DNA of 64,000 nt, from positions 1,550,001 through 1,614,000 of the forward strand of contig NZ_BLJF01000001.1 of NCBI RefSeq assembly GCF_009932335.1, read 5' to 3'. Of this stretch, positions 8,967 to 17,406 are shown in pieces. The DNA is from Pseudomonas asiatica (GTDB taxonomy: Bacteria; Pseudomonadota; Gammaproteobacteria; Pseudomonadales; Pseudomonadaceae). Made by a program: the position numbers and the translations under genes. The notes under the pieces were generated by a model. That model did not search any database, had not been told where the DNA came from, and saw nothing but the letters and a program-made list of their open reading frames with translations. Every line of letters starts with the position of its first letter. Within the stretch, counting starts at the first letter, position 1.

Positions 8967-9743
8967 ATGGCTGGTAGTCAGATCGAACGCGCCTTCAGTC
9001 TTGTAGAAAGCCTTACCGGTGAGCCGCAAGGGCTGCCGTTGCAAACCCTGGCCGAGCGCCTGGATATCCCCAAAAGCGCCACCCATCGCATGCTCACCGA
9101 ACTGGTGCGGCTGGGCTATGTGCGGCAGAACCGGGATAACAGCCGCTACCAGCTGTCGGCCAAGCTGGTGGCGCTGGGCTTCCGCTACCTGGCCAGCAGC
9201 GGTGCCGACATCATTCAGCCGATTCTCGACCGCCTGGCCCAGGACAGCGGCGAACTGGTGCGCCTTGGCGTGATCGACGGCGCCCGCCAGACCTGGATCG
9301 CCAAATCCCAGGGTGCCCGCTCCGGGCTGCGCTATGACCCGGACATGGGCCGCGACGCGCCGCTGTTCTACACCGCGTCCGGGCATGCCTGGCTGGCCAG
9401 CCTGGACGATGAGCAGGCGCTGCAGATGGTATTGCGCCAGGGCATTGCCGACCCGGCGCAGTTCGGCCCGAATGCACCACGCTCCACCGACGAGTTGCTC
9501 ACCTACCTGCGCCGCGCTCGCGAGCGCGGTTATGCCTGGGTCGAGGAAACCTCGGCCATTGGCACCTCGGCCCTGGCTGCGGTGGTGCGCCGCCCGCAAA
9601 GTGACGAGGTGATCGGTGTGCTGAGCATCGCCGGGCCCAGTGCGCGCCTGGCGCAAAGCCGCATGGCAGAACTGGCGCCGCTGTTGCTGGCGGCGGCAGA
9701 GGAACTGTCGGCGGCCAGCCGGGCCAGTGAGTTGTTCGCTTGA
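8967..9743 (+). CDS. IclR-family transcriptional regulator 1
   Basis: A 258-residue regulator with an N-terminal winged helix-turn-helix (about 8-70; LQTLAERLDIPKSATHRMLTEL) and a C-terminal IclR effector domain. The ATG at 8967 places MAGSQIERAFSLVE as a normal IclR start; longer in-frame starts reach into non-coding DNA. It is divergent from the flavoprotein gene at 7060. Sites with a GGAAY-N3-RTTCC pattern lie in this divergent region and ahead of the downstream oxidoreductase gene. Control of both flanking operons is therefore likely, with autoregulation possible through the imperfect site at 8922. Confidence 0.88.
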   Translation: MAGSQIERAFSLVESLTGEPQGLPLQTLAERLDIPKSATHRMLTELVRLGYVRQNRDNSRYQLSAKLVALGFRYLASSGADIIQPILDRLAQDSGELVRLGVIDGARQTWIAKSQGARSGLRYDPDMGRDAPLFYTASGHAWLASLDDEQALQMVLRQGIADPAQFGPNAPRSTDELLTYLRRARERGYAWVEETSAIGTSALAAVVRRPQSDEVIGVLSIAGPSARLAQSRMAELAPLLLAAAEELSAASRASELFA

Positions 9744-9800
9744 AGGTGCATTTCCGGTCGATTACCGCACACTCTGTCCTGCGGCTTCTTCTTAAAAGCT

Positions 9801-9811
9801 GAACCTGGTTC
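9801..9811. promoter_or_regulatory. Putative IclR-1 operator
   Basis: GAACctgGTTC, a perfect palindrome of 4-bp arms, in the 140-bp region between IclR-1 and the Gfo/Idh/MocA gene. Confidence 0.45.
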
Positions 9812-9832
9812 TAAATTGTCGAATGTGGATTG

Positions 9833-9851
9833 TGGAATCAGATTCCGGAAT
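9833..9851. promoter_or_regulatory. Putative IclR-1 operator (GGAATcagATTCC)
   Basis: GGAATcagATTCC is a perfect palindrome sharing the arm of the site at 8795. An overlapping ATTCCGGAAT palindrome runs to 9851. It lies 33 bp before the TTG start at 9884. Confidence 0.55.
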
Positions 9852-9860
9852 CCGCATGAC

Positions 9861-9876
9861 AACAATGACAAGAGGA
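9861..9876 (+). promoter_or_regulatory. Possible Hfq/Crc catabolite-repression motif at ribosome-binding site
   Basis: AACAATGA (9861-9868) matches AAYAAYAA at 7 of 8 positions, directly beside AGAGGA at 9871-9876, the ribosome-binding site of the gene at 9884. Such sites mediate translational repression in Pseudomonas. This one is a weak single candidate. Confidence 0.3.
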
Positions 9877-9883
9877 CAGGCTG

Positions 9884-10936
9884 TTGAACGCCCCCCTTCG
9901 TATTGCCTTGATCGGCGCCGGCAGCATGGGCCGCCAGCATTACCAGCATTTGCTGAATGTGCCGCAGGCCCAGCTGTGCGCTGTGGCCGACCCGGGCCCG
10001 CAGGCCGAGGCCTTTGCCGCCGAATGCGGCGTGCCCTGTTTTGCCGACCACCGCCAGATGCTGGAGCACGCGCGCCCCGAGGCAGTGATCGTCGCCAACC
10101 CGAACAACCTGCATGTCGCCACCGCCCTGGGCTGCGTCGAGGCCGGTGTACCGGTGCTGGTCGAAAAACCGGTGGGCGTGCACCTGGATGAAGTCCGCGC
10201 GCTGGTGGAAGCCTCGCGCCGCCACGATGTGCCGGTGCTGGTCGGCCATCACCGCCGGCATAACCCGCTGATCGCCAAGGCTCACCAGGTGATTGCCGAC
10301 GGCAAGCTGGGCCGACTGATCAACGTCACCGCGCTGTGGCAGTTGCAAAAGCCCGACAGCTATTTCGACACCCCCTGGCGCCGCGAGCCGGGCGCTGGCT
10401 TCCTGCTGACCAACCTGATCCATGACCTCGACCTGCTGCGCCACCTGTGCGGCGAGGTGGTACAGGTGCAGGCATTCACCCGCAACGATGTGCGCGGTTT
10501 TGCCAACGAGGACAGCGCCGCGGTGCTACTGCAGTTCGCCAATGGAGCATTGGGCAGCCTGACTGGCTCCGACGCGGTGGCCGCGCCGTGGAGCTGGGAG
10601 CTGGACTCCGGCGAAAGCCCGGTCTACCCGCGCCAGGATGGCCAACCGTGCTACCTGCTGGCCGGCACCCAGGGGGCCCTGAGCATTCCGCAACTCAAGC
10701 GCTGGCACTACGCCGAGGTCGGGTCGGGCTGGCACACGCCGTTGTTGCAGAGCGAGGAAAGCATCCCCGCCGGCGAGGCATTGACCTTGCAGTTGCAACA
10801 CTTCGTGCGGGTTGCCCGGGGTGAGCAGGCGCCACTGATCGATGCCGCCGATGGTGGCCGTACCCTGGCGCTGATCGAGGCGATCCGCCAGGCCGCGGAA
10901 ACTGGCCGGGCCTGTGCGCCCGAGCACATTGCTTGA
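9884..10936 (+). CDS. Gfo/Idh/MocA family NAD(P)-dependent oxidoreductase
   Basis: A 350-residue dehydrogenase acting on a polyol, cyclitol or sugar acid. The N-terminal Rossmann segment is RIALIGAGSMGRQH, and the family signature E94-K95-P (LVEKPVG) carries the catalytic lysine. The C-terminal substrate domain contains NLIHDLDLLRHLCG, including the conserved histidine region. The start is TTG at 9884 with AGAGGA at 9871-9876. It lies downstream of two palindromes of the IclR type (9801 and 9833), and an A-rich motif like a Crc/Hfq target overlaps the ribosome-binding site. The next gene starts within 20 bp, so the two form an operon. Confidence 0.88.
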   Translation: MNAPLRIALIGAGSMGRQHYQHLLNVPQAQLCAVADPGPQAEAFAAECGVPCFADHRQMLEHARPEAVIVANPNNLHVATALGCVEAGVPVLVEKPVGVHLDEVRALVEASRRHDVPVLVGHHRRHNPLIAKAHQVIADGKLGRLINVTALWQLQKPDSYFDTPWRREPGAGFLLTNLIHDLDLLRHLCGEVVQVQAFTRNDVRGFANEDSAAVLLQFANGALGSLTGSDAVAAPWSWELDSGESPVYPRQDGQPCYLLAGTQGALSIPQLKRWHYAEVGSGWHTPLLQSEESIPAGEALTLQLQHFVRVARGEQAPLIDAADGGRTLALIEAIRQAAETGRACAPEHIA

Positions 10937-10953
10937 ATTGTCGGGTGACGATA

Positions 10954-11769
10954 ATGACTGAACGAATTTTCTCCCTGGCGGCCCTGACGGTACTCGAGCT
11001 GTCCCCGCCGGACATGGTCGAGGCAGCAGCCCGCGCCGGTTACAGCCACGTTGGCCTGCGCCTGGTGCCCGCCACCGAGCAGGAGCAGCATTTCCCGCTG
11101 GTGGCCGATGCCGGCCTGCGCCGGCAGACCCAGGCGCGCCTGCGCGATACGGGCATCAAGGTGCTCGACCTGGAGATCCTGAGGCTTAAGCCGGAAACCT
11201 GTGTCGCCGATTTCGAGCCGATCCTGGCGGTGGGCGCCGAGCTGGGCGGCACGGAGCTGCTGGTGGCTGGCAACGACCCGGATGAAGCGCGGCTGACCGA
11301 GCGCTTTGCTGCGTTGTGTGACCTGGCGGCGGGGTATGGCATTCATCCGCACCTGGAGTTCATGCCCTGGACTGATGTGCGTGACCTGCGCCAGGCCATG
11401 CGGGTGGTGGCCAACGCCGACCGCGCCAATGGCTGTGTGCTGGTGGATGCCTTCCACTTCAACCGCTCCGGTTCTTCGCTGGACGATCTGGCGCAACTGG
11501 CACCGCAGCGCATGCGCTATGCCCAGCTGTGCGACGTTGCCGGCCCGGTGCCGGCCGAGATGGACGAGATCCTGCGCCAGGCACGCAACGAGCGGCGCTT
11601 CCCGGGCGAGGGCGATGCCGATCTGGTCGGCCTGCTGCGCGGTTTGCCGCCAAATGTGCCGTTGAGCCTGGAGATCCCCACACGGCAGTTGCTGGAACAG
11701 GGCATGAGCGGCGAACAGCGTGCGCGCATGGCGCTGGAGAAGGCCATGGCAGTGCTGGCCAGAGTCTGA
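10954..11769 (+). CDS. Sugar phosphate isomerase/epimerase-type TIM barrel
   Basis: A 271-residue AP-endonuclease-2-like TIM barrel. The superfamily contains xylose isomerase-like epimerases and also 3-dehydroshikimate dehydratases. Visible metal-site segments include LEFMPW (Glu), VLVDAFHF (Asp, His), QLCDV and LSLEIPT (Glu). The ATG at 10954 is preferred. A TTG at 10933 overlapping the previous stop by 4 nt would add 7 residues and is possible. It is in an operon with the Gfo/Idh/MocA gene, a pairing often seen for inositol or sugar-acid breakdown. The same island holds an AroE-like enzyme, so a dehydratase role is a fair alternative. Confidence 0.82.
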   Translation: MTERIFSLAALTVLELSPPDMVEAAARAGYSHVGLRLVPATEQEQHFPLVADAGLRRQTQARLRDTGIKVLDLEILRLKPETCVADFEPILAVGAELGGTELLVAGNDPDEARLTERFAALCDLAAGYGIHPHLEFMPWTDVRDLRQAMRVVANADRANGCVLVDAFHFNRSGSSLDDLAQLAPQRMRYAQLCDVAGPVPAEMDEILRQARNERRFPGEGDADLVGLLRGLPPNVPLSLEIPTRQLLEQGMSGEQRARMALEKAMAVLARV

Positions 11770-11806
11770 TTGATAGCGCGCGGCGCATGGCACGGGCTAC
11801 CGCCCG

Positions 11807-11834
11807 TGTTCGCGGGCACGCCCGCTCCCACAGG
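11807..11834. repeat. Single REP unit
   Basis: GTGTTCGCGGGCACGCCCGCTCCCACAGG, just after the TIM-barrel gene. Confidence 0.75.
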
Positions 11835-11884
11835 TAACTGTGGGAGATTGCCCAGCCCTTTGGGCTGCGCTGTCGCGCAGAGAA

Positions 11885-12005
11885 CCAATATCGCTCGTCT
11901 GACGCGTCCTTTGCAGGAGCAGCCTTGTGCTGCGAAGAGGCCGGTACAGCCAATAGACAGGCTTTGGCAGCCCCGGCCTCTTCGCAGCACAAGGCTGCTC
12001 CTACA
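11885..12005. repeat. Extended REP mosaic (GCAGCACAAGGCTGCTCC type)
   Basis: A left block (AATATCGCTCGTCTGACGCG) followed by an inverted REP pair with GCAGGAGCAGCCTTGTGCTG arms. The same left block occurs at 54107, 42753 and, inverted, at 19352. Confidence 0.8.
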
Positions 12006-12077
12006 GAACCTCGCCGAACCAATGCTGGCTTGCCGGCCATGAGGCCGGGCAGGCAAGAACTGCTGTTTGCTGACTGG

Positions 12078-12102
12078 CCAAAAAAAAGGGCCCGCAAGGG
12101 CC
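12078..12102 (-). terminator. Rho-independent terminator of the MFS gene
   Basis: On the minus strand a GGGCCC/GGGCCC stem with loop TTGC is followed by eight T. It lies 26 bp after the stop of the MFS gene at 12128. Confidence 0.85.
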
Positions 12103-12127
12103 CCGTAGAGGAAAATGGTCAGCGCGT

Positions 12128-13453
12128 TCAGGCGCTCTCGATCTTGCGCGGCGCCATGAAGTACATCCACACCAGCGCCAGGAAGTACATCGCCGGGATC
12201 ATGGTGAACAACACGGCATAGTTGTTATTGGTAGCGGTCAGCACGCTACCGACGATCTGCGTCATGAACATCCCGCCAATCGCCGCGCACATGCTGCCGA
12301 AACCGAACACCGTACTCACCAGGTGCTTGGGCGTGTAGTCCATCACCAGGCTCCAGATATTCGCCGTCCATGCCTGATGCGCGCCCACCGCCAGCGAGAT
12401 GGCCGCCACCGCGACCCACAGGCCACTGGCGTTGGCGGCAAAGGTGACGCTGACCATGGTGCAGGCGAAGATCAGCATCGACACCAGCCGCGCGGTGGTG
12501 GCGCGCACGCCACGGCCGATCAGCCAGGAAGACAGGATGCCGCCGCCGATGCTGCCGAAGTCCGCCGTCAGCCAGATGATGATCAGCGGGATGCCCATCT
12601 GGGTCACGTTGATGCCCAGGCTGTATTGCTGGTTGAGGAACGGTGGCAGCCAGTACAGGTAGAACCAGAACACCGGTGCGGTAATCGCGTAGGCCACCGC
12701 GAAGGCCCAGGTGCCACGCAGGCGCAGGATACGGCTGAACGGCACGCGGGTCGGCTCGGGCTCGTCATCCTGCTGGATGTACTCCACCTCGCTCTGGCGC
12801 ACGCGCGGGTGATCTTCAGGGTTGTAGTACTTCAACACCCACAGCACCACCCACACCAGGCCCAGGCTGCCCATGGCGATGAACGCGGCCTGCCAGCCCC
12901 ACACGGCCAGAATCATCGGCAGCAGGGCCGGTGTGACCATGGCGCCGACGTTGGTGCCGGCATTGAACAGGCCGGTGGCGATGGCCCGCTCGCCAGCCGG
13001 GAACCACAGGCGCACGGTCTTCACGCAGGCCGGGTAGTTGGCGGCCTCGGTCAGGCCGAGGATGAAGCGGCAGACCATGAAGCCAGCGGCCGAGGTGGCC
13101 AGGCCGTGAGCGCCGGTGGCCAGGCTCCACAGCAGCACGGCGAAGAAGAACGCGCGCTTCACCCCGACCTTGTCGATCAGCCGGCCCTGCAGCAGGAAGC
13201 CGACCGCGTAGCCGACCTGAAACCAGAAGTTGATGTTGGCGTAGTCCATCGCCGTCCAGCTCATTTCCTTGGCCAGGACGGGCTGCATGATGCCGAGCGC
13301 GGCACGGTCGATGTAGTTCAGGGTGGTGGCGAAGAACACCAGGGCGAGCATGCCCCAACGGGTCTTGCCGACGCCGAAGGCGCCGCGAAGCTTGTCGCCG
13401 ATCGAACCCTGGGGCATCCGGGGGGCGGCGGGGGTGATCTTGGAGTGGTTCAT
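12128..13453 (-). CDS. MFS transporter, anion:cation symporter (ACS) type
   Basis: A 441-residue inner-membrane permease with about 12 TM helices. The first helix region is RWGMLALVFFATTLNYIDRAALGI, and the ACS-type loop GRLIDKVGVKRAFFF follows TM2. The family takes up organic anions such as hexuronates, phthalate or quinate. The ATG at 13453 is preceded by GAGCAG; a longer frame to 13570 is not supported. It lies between the two flavoprotein groups and has its own promoter region with a perfect palindrome at 13589-13603. A strong rho-independent terminator sits 26 bp after its stop. It is probably the uptake system of the surrounding catabolic island. Confidence 0.88.
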   Translation of the reverse strand: MNHSKITPAAPRMPQGSIGDKLRGAFGVGKTRWGMLALVFFATTLNYIDRAALGIMQPVLAKEMSWTAMDYANINFWFQVGYAVGFLLQGRLIDKVGVKRAFFFAVLLWSLATGAHGLATSAAGFMVCRFILGLTEAANYPACVKTVRLWFPAGERAIATGLFNAGTNVGAMVTPALLPMILAVWGWQAAFIAMGSLGLVWVVLWVLKYYNPEDHPRVRQSEVEYIQQDDEPEPTRVPFSRILRLRGTWAFAVAYAITAPVFWFYLYWLPPFLNQQYSLGINVTQMGIPLIIIWLTADFGSIGGGILSSWLIGRGVRATTARLVSMLIFACTMVSVTFAANASGLWVAVAAISLAVGAHQAWTANIWSLVMDYTPKHLVSTVFGFGSMCAAIGGMFMTQIVGSVLTATNNNYAVLFTMIPAMYFLALVWMYFMAPRKIESA

Positions 13454-13588
13454 AAACTGCTCGATTCTTGAAATTGTATTCAGCTGCGGTGCTACGAGTA
13501 CGTGACCGGTTCCCAGGCAGGGGGGCACGCAAGGCCGGTGCATGGTGAGCAGTGAAGGCGGCAGCGTCAATTGAAGGGAAGGGCTAGT

Positions 13589-13603
13589 GTTCGGTTACCG
13601 AAC
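13589..13603. promoter_or_regulatory. Perfect palindrome upstream of the MFS gene
   Basis: GTTCGGTtACCGAAC, 7-bp arms around one base, 136 bp upstream of the ATG at 13453. It resembles PcaR-type 15-bp boxes more than the IclR-1 pattern. Likely an operator. Confidence 0.5.
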
Positions 13604-13644
13604 GGTTGCGTCGGGCCCTTGGGCGTAGCCAAGGGCAGCGTAGT

Positions 13645-15324
13645 TCAGGAGGTCAAGGTACTCAACGCTCTACCGGCCAGATAGCCGAATGTCATCCCTG
13701 GCCCCAGGGTAATACCGCCACTCGGGTAATACCCGCCCATCACACTGTTCATATCGTTGCCCACCGCATACAACCCGGGGATCGGCCGCGCCTCGCGGTC
13801 CAGTACCCGGGCCGAGGCATCCGTGCCCAGGCCGGCGAACGTACCCAGGCTGCCCGGCAACAGTTTCACTGCGTGGAATGGCCCGTGCAGCAGTGGCCGC
13901 AGCGACGGATTGGGGGCCTGCAACGGCTCGCCCTGCGCCCGGTTGTAGGCCGATGCACCGCGCCGGAAAAGCGGATCTTCACCCTGGGCTGCATGGCGGT
14001 TGAAGTCGTGCACCGTGCGCTGCAACTGCGCGGCGTCGATCCCGCAGCGCTGTGCCAGTTGCGCCAGCGTGCGACCGCTGTGCAGGTAACCGCAGCGTTG
14101 ATAGTGACGAGTGGGGAAAGGGAAGGGCTTGGCCCAGCCGATACCATAGCGACGTTGCGCGGCATGGTCGCAGATCAGCCAGGCTTCCGGCGCTTCACCC
14201 TGCGGCGTGGCGGCGAACAGCGCGTTCATGAAGTCGTGGTAGCAATCGGCCTCGTTGACGAAGCGCCGGCCATCGCCGCGCACGGCGATGAAACCGGGCT
14301 TGGCGCGATCGATCAAGTGCGGGAAATGGCCGAAACTGCCATCGCTGCGCGGCACCCTCGACACAGGTGCCCAGGCACCTGCATGGGTCGCAGTCGCCTG
14401 GACCATGCCACCGGCCTGTTCGCCCAGGCGCAGGCCGTCGCCGCTGTTTTCCCTGGGGGCTGCGGAGTAATGCTGGGTACCGTCCGGCGCATGTGGCATC
14501 AGGTGCGCGATGCGCTGGCGATCATGTGCAAAGCCACCGCAGGCCAGCACCACACCGCGGCGGGCGTGGATCATCTGGCCGTCGGCAAACTGTGCGCCGC
14601 TGACCCGGCCTTCGCCCAGCAGGCGGCTGGCCGGCTTGTCGGTCAGTAGCGTCACGCCCAGGTCCAGGGCGCTGCGCAGCAGCCGTGCCACCAGGGCGTT
14701 GCCATTGACCAGTTGCAGGCTGCGGCGGTGCAGCAGCAGGTCGCGGCCATGGCGCAGCAGGCGTTTGCCCACATGCAGCGCGGCCGTGGGCGAGCGTGTG
14801 GCGTTGAAGAAGGCGGCCATGTCGGCGCCGCCGGCAATGCCCATGCCGGCCAGGCTGACGATGTCCAGCGGTGGGCGCAGCTTGTGCAGCCAGGGCCCGA
14901 GCAGGCGCCCGTCGTATGGCAGGGCGCACAGCGAACGACCACCGCGCGTGCTGCCATCGCCCTCGCGCATGTCGGGCATGCGGCTGCCGCACTGGAACTG
15001 CACGGCGGTGTGTTGCTGGAAGAACGCCACCATCTCCGGGCCATGGTGCAGGAAGGCGCGCTGGCGCGGGTCCAGTTCGCTGACGTGGGTTTGCCCGCGC
15101 AGGTAGCGCTCCGGGGCATCGTCTGTCTCGACGATGCCTTCGGCAATGGCCAGCGGGTTGCGCGGTATCCACAGCCAGCCCCCCGACCAGGCACTGGTGC
15201 CGCCCAGTTGGCTGGCTTTTTCCGCGACGATCACCTGCTGGCCGTGATGGGCGGCAGTAACGGCGGCAGCCAGGCCAGAGGCACCGGAGCCGATGACAAG
15301 TACGTCACATTCGAGGGGTTGCAT
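13645..15324 (-). CDS. FAD-dependent oxidoreductase, KstD/fumarate-reductase flavoprotein family (paralogue 2)
   Basis: A 559-residue flavoprotein with N-terminal CDVLVIGSGASGLAAAVTAA and LGGTSAWSGGWLWIPRNP, and C-terminal GGYYPSGGITLGPGMTFGYLAGR. It is closely similar along its length to the gene at 7060 (both have a WIPRNPLA/WVPRNPLA segment and the same C-terminal pattern), so they are paralogues. The start at 15324 has GAGCGG upstream; an in-frame ATG at 15345 would add 7 residues but has no ribosome-binding site. It is the last gene of an operon with the AroE-like, third flavoprotein and NIPSNAP genes. The substrate is unknown. Confidence 0.84.
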   Translation of the reverse strand: MQPLECDVLVIGSGASGLAAAVTAAHHGQQVIVAEKASQLGGTSAWSGGWLWIPRNPLAIAEGIVETDDAPERYLRGQTHVSELDPRQRAFLHHGPEMVAFFQQHTAVQFQCGSRMPDMREGDGSTRGGRSLCALPYDGRLLGPWLHKLRPPLDIVSLAGMGIAGGADMAAFFNATRSPTAALHVGKRLLRHGRDLLLHRRSLQLVNGNALVARLLRSALDLGVTLLTDKPASRLLGEGRVSGAQFADGQMIHARRGVVLACGGFAHDRQRIAHLMPHAPDGTQHYSAAPRENSGDGLRLGEQAGGMVQATATHAGAWAPVSRVPRSDGSFGHFPHLIDRAKPGFIAVRGDGRRFVNEADCYHDFMNALFAATPQGEAPEAWLICDHAAQRRYGIGWAKPFPFPTRHYQRCGYLHSGRTLAQLAQRCGIDAAQLQRTVHDFNRHAAQGEDPLFRRGASAYNRAQGEPLQAPNPSLRPLLHGPFHAVKLLPGSLGTFAGLGTDASARVLDREARPIPGLYAVGNDMNSVMGGYYPSGGITLGPGMTFGYLAGRALSTLTS

Positions 15325-15363
15325 CGTGGGGTTCCGCTCAGGCATTGGAGGAAGGTTTTAGTT

Positions 15364-15684
15364 TTATTGCAGCGGCGAAAAGCCGGTGGGCCGCAGCATT
15401 CGCGACTGCAAGCGCAGCACCGCGCCCAGTTCGCGATTGCGCCTTGAGAACTCTGCCCAACGGGGGTCCGCTGCCATGGCTGCGCGGCGTGCCATGCGTT
15501 CGTCGAGGCTGGCATAGCCCCAGATATGCACCACCTGGTTGACCTCGCCGAATTCGCTGGTGAAAAAGCCGACCAGGTTACCGAGATGCTCGCTTTGCAC
15601 CTCCAGCGCGTGGCTTTGGTACAGGCTCAGCCAGTCGGCCATTTTCAGTGGGTCGAGGGTGTAGGTTCTCAGTTCGTAGTACAT
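15364..15684 (-). CDS. NIPSNAP family protein
   Basis: A 106-residue dimeric alpha/beta-barrel-type protein beginning MYYELRTYTLDPLKM, the characteristic NIPSNAP opening. It also carries the family-like VHIWGYASLDERMARRAAM segment. Biochemical roles of this family are poorly known; members often sit in catabolic operons. The start overlaps the 3' end of the upstream flavoprotein gene by 16 nt, which implies coupled translation. It is followed 39 nt later by another flavoprotein gene. Confidence 0.85.
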   Translation of the reverse strand: MYYELRTYTLDPLKMADWLSLYQSHALEVQSEHLGNLVGFFTSEFGEVNQVVHIWGYASLDERMARRAAMAADPRWAEFSRRNRELGAVLRLQSRMLRPTGFSPLQ

Positions 15685-17402
15685 GCTGGGGTCTCCATTT
15701 GGGTGGTTGGCGCCTGCAGGCGCACGGCGATGTGGTTGGCAGCGAGCCAGCCGAAGGTGAGGGCAGGGCCCAGGGTGATGCCGGGGCCGGGGTAGGTGCC
15801 TTTCATCAGTGAGTTCATGTCGTTGCCGACTGCATACAGCCCGGCAATCGGCTGGCCATCGCGGTTCAGCACGTTGGCCTGGGCGTTGGTCACCAGGCCG
15901 CGGGCTGAGCCAAGGTCGCCGGTGTGGATGCGGATGGCGTAGAACGGGCCGCTGGTCAGCGGCGCCAGGCATGGGTTGGGCGTGTGTTGCGGGTCGCCCA
16001 TGTAGCGGTTGTAGCTGTTGCCGCCTTTGCCGAACGCGCGGTCGATGCCGTTGCGGGCATCGGCGTTGAACTGCTCCAGGGTCTGCATGAATACCTGTGG
16101 GTCGACACCAATGGTCTTGGCCAGTGCCTGCGCTGTTGCGGCGCGGTGCAGGTAGCCGGCATGGATCAACGCCTGGTTGTCCACCGGCTTTGGCCGCGCC
16201 AGGCCCAGGCCGTAGCGGTTCATCGCTTCGGCATCGCAGACCAGCCAGCAGCTGGCGATGCCTTTGGCGAACATGGTCTGCACGAAGTGGTGGTAGGAAT
16301 CGGACTCGTTGACGAAGCGTCGCCCGTCCGGGCCCACCGCGATCATCCCCGGCTTGGCGCGGTCGGTGACCAGGTGCGGGAAGCGCTCATGCTCGCCACT
16401 GGCATGGCGCAGTTCCGAAACCGGCGCCCAGAAGAAGTTGGCCACCAGGCCCTCACCCTGGGCTGCGGCCACGGCTTGGCCAAGGCGCAGGGCAGCGCCG
16501 TCATTTGTGGGCGGTGACATGGTCAGGTGCGGCGCTTGCCGGCCCGGCCGGTAGCTGTCGGCCAGCGCGCCTGCAGCGAACCCGCCCATGGCGCACACCA
16601 CACCGCCCCGGGCCAGCACCCGTTCACGGCGCCCTTCGCGTTGCACCACCACGCCGGTGACCACGCCGCGTTCGACGATCAGCTCCAGGGCTTCGCTGCG
16701 CAACCACAGCTGCGTGCCATGGGCGAAGGCGCTGCTGGCCAGGCGGGCGATCAAGGCATTGCCGGTGGTAAGGCGGGTGCCGCGCGGATGATGCAGGCGG
16801 TCCCGCGCGTAACGCGCCATCAGCTTGAGGCAATGCCACAGCGACCGGGGCGAGCGGCGAATACTGAGAAAGTGCTGGATATCCACGCGGTTGACCATCA
16901 TGCCGCCGAACAGCAACATGCCGGGCGGCGGCATCTGCAGGTCCTTGAAGTGCGAGCCGAGCTGCCTGCCGTCGTACTCGACCATCTCCAGCGCCCGGCC
17001 AAACTGGGTGGCACCGGGGGCGTCCGGGTAGTAGTCCGGCGAATGCGGGCGCAGGGCGTAGCGCAGTTCGGTGTTCTGCTCCAGCCAGCGCAGCGCCTGG
17101 TGGCCATGCTCGATGAAGGTGTCGACCAGCGCGGGGTCATAGCCGTCGCCGATGACCTGCCGGAGGTAGGTGCGAATGGCCTCGGGGGAATCCACCGCAC
17201 CAGCGGCGCGGGCTTGATCAGTACCATAGAGCCACACCGCCCCACCGGAAATTGCCGAGGTACCGCCAAAGTGCTCGGCCTTTTCCACCACCAGCACTTT
17301 CAGCCCCCGGCGGGCGGCGGTGGCGGCAGCGGTAAGGCCACCGGCGCCGCTGCCCAGCACGACCAGGTCAAAGTTGTGTTGCGTATGTTCATGTGTCGGC
17401 AT
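15669..17402 (-). CDS. FAD-dependent oxidoreductase, KstD/fumarate-reductase flavoprotein family (paralogue 3)
   Basis: A 577-residue flavoprotein with N-terminal FDLVVLGSGAGGLTAAATAARRG and FGGTSAISGGAVWLYG, and C-terminal KGTYPGPGITLGPALTFGW. This YPGPG segment is nearer to classical 3-oxosteroid delta-1-dehydrogenases than the YPSGG of the other two copies. It starts 4 nt after the AroE-like gene, with GGAG inside that gene serving as ribosome-binding site, and overlaps the NIPSNAP start. It likely introduces a ring double bond into a cyclic ketone made by the AroE-like enzyme. That order of steps is inference from gene order. Confidence 0.85.
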   Translation of the reverse strand: MPTHEHTQHNFDLVVLGSGAGGLTAAATAARRGLKVLVVEKAEHFGGTSAISGGAVWLYGTDQARAAGAVDSPEAIRTYLRQVIGDGYDPALVDTFIEHGHQALRWLEQNTELRYALRPHSPDYYPDAPGATQFGRALEMVEYDGRQLGSHFKDLQMPPPGMLLFGGMMVNRVDIQHFLSIRRSPRSLWHCLKLMARYARDRLHHPRGTRLTTGNALIARLASSAFAHGTQLWLRSEALELIVERGVVTGVVVQREGRRERVLARGGVVCAMGGFAAGALADSYRPGRQAPHLTMSPPTNDGAALRLGQAVAAAQGEGLVANFFWAPVSELRHASGEHERFPHLVTDRAKPGMIAVGPDGRRFVNESDSYHHFVQTMFAKGIASCWLVCDAEAMNRYGLGLARPKPVDNQALIHAGYLHRAATAQALAKTIGVDPQVFMQTLEQFNADARNGIDRAFGKGGNSYNRYMGDPQHTPNPCLAPLTSGPFYAIRIHTGDLGSARGLVTNAQANVLNRDGQPIAGLYAVGNDMNSLMKGTYPGPGITLGPALTFGWLAANHIAVRLQAPTTQMETPACTTN

Positions 17403-17406
17403 GGCT

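Noticed and set aside
12323..13471. Frame of 382 codons opposite the MFS gene
   Set aside because: Histidine/glutamine/arginine-rich shadow of a membrane protein gene.
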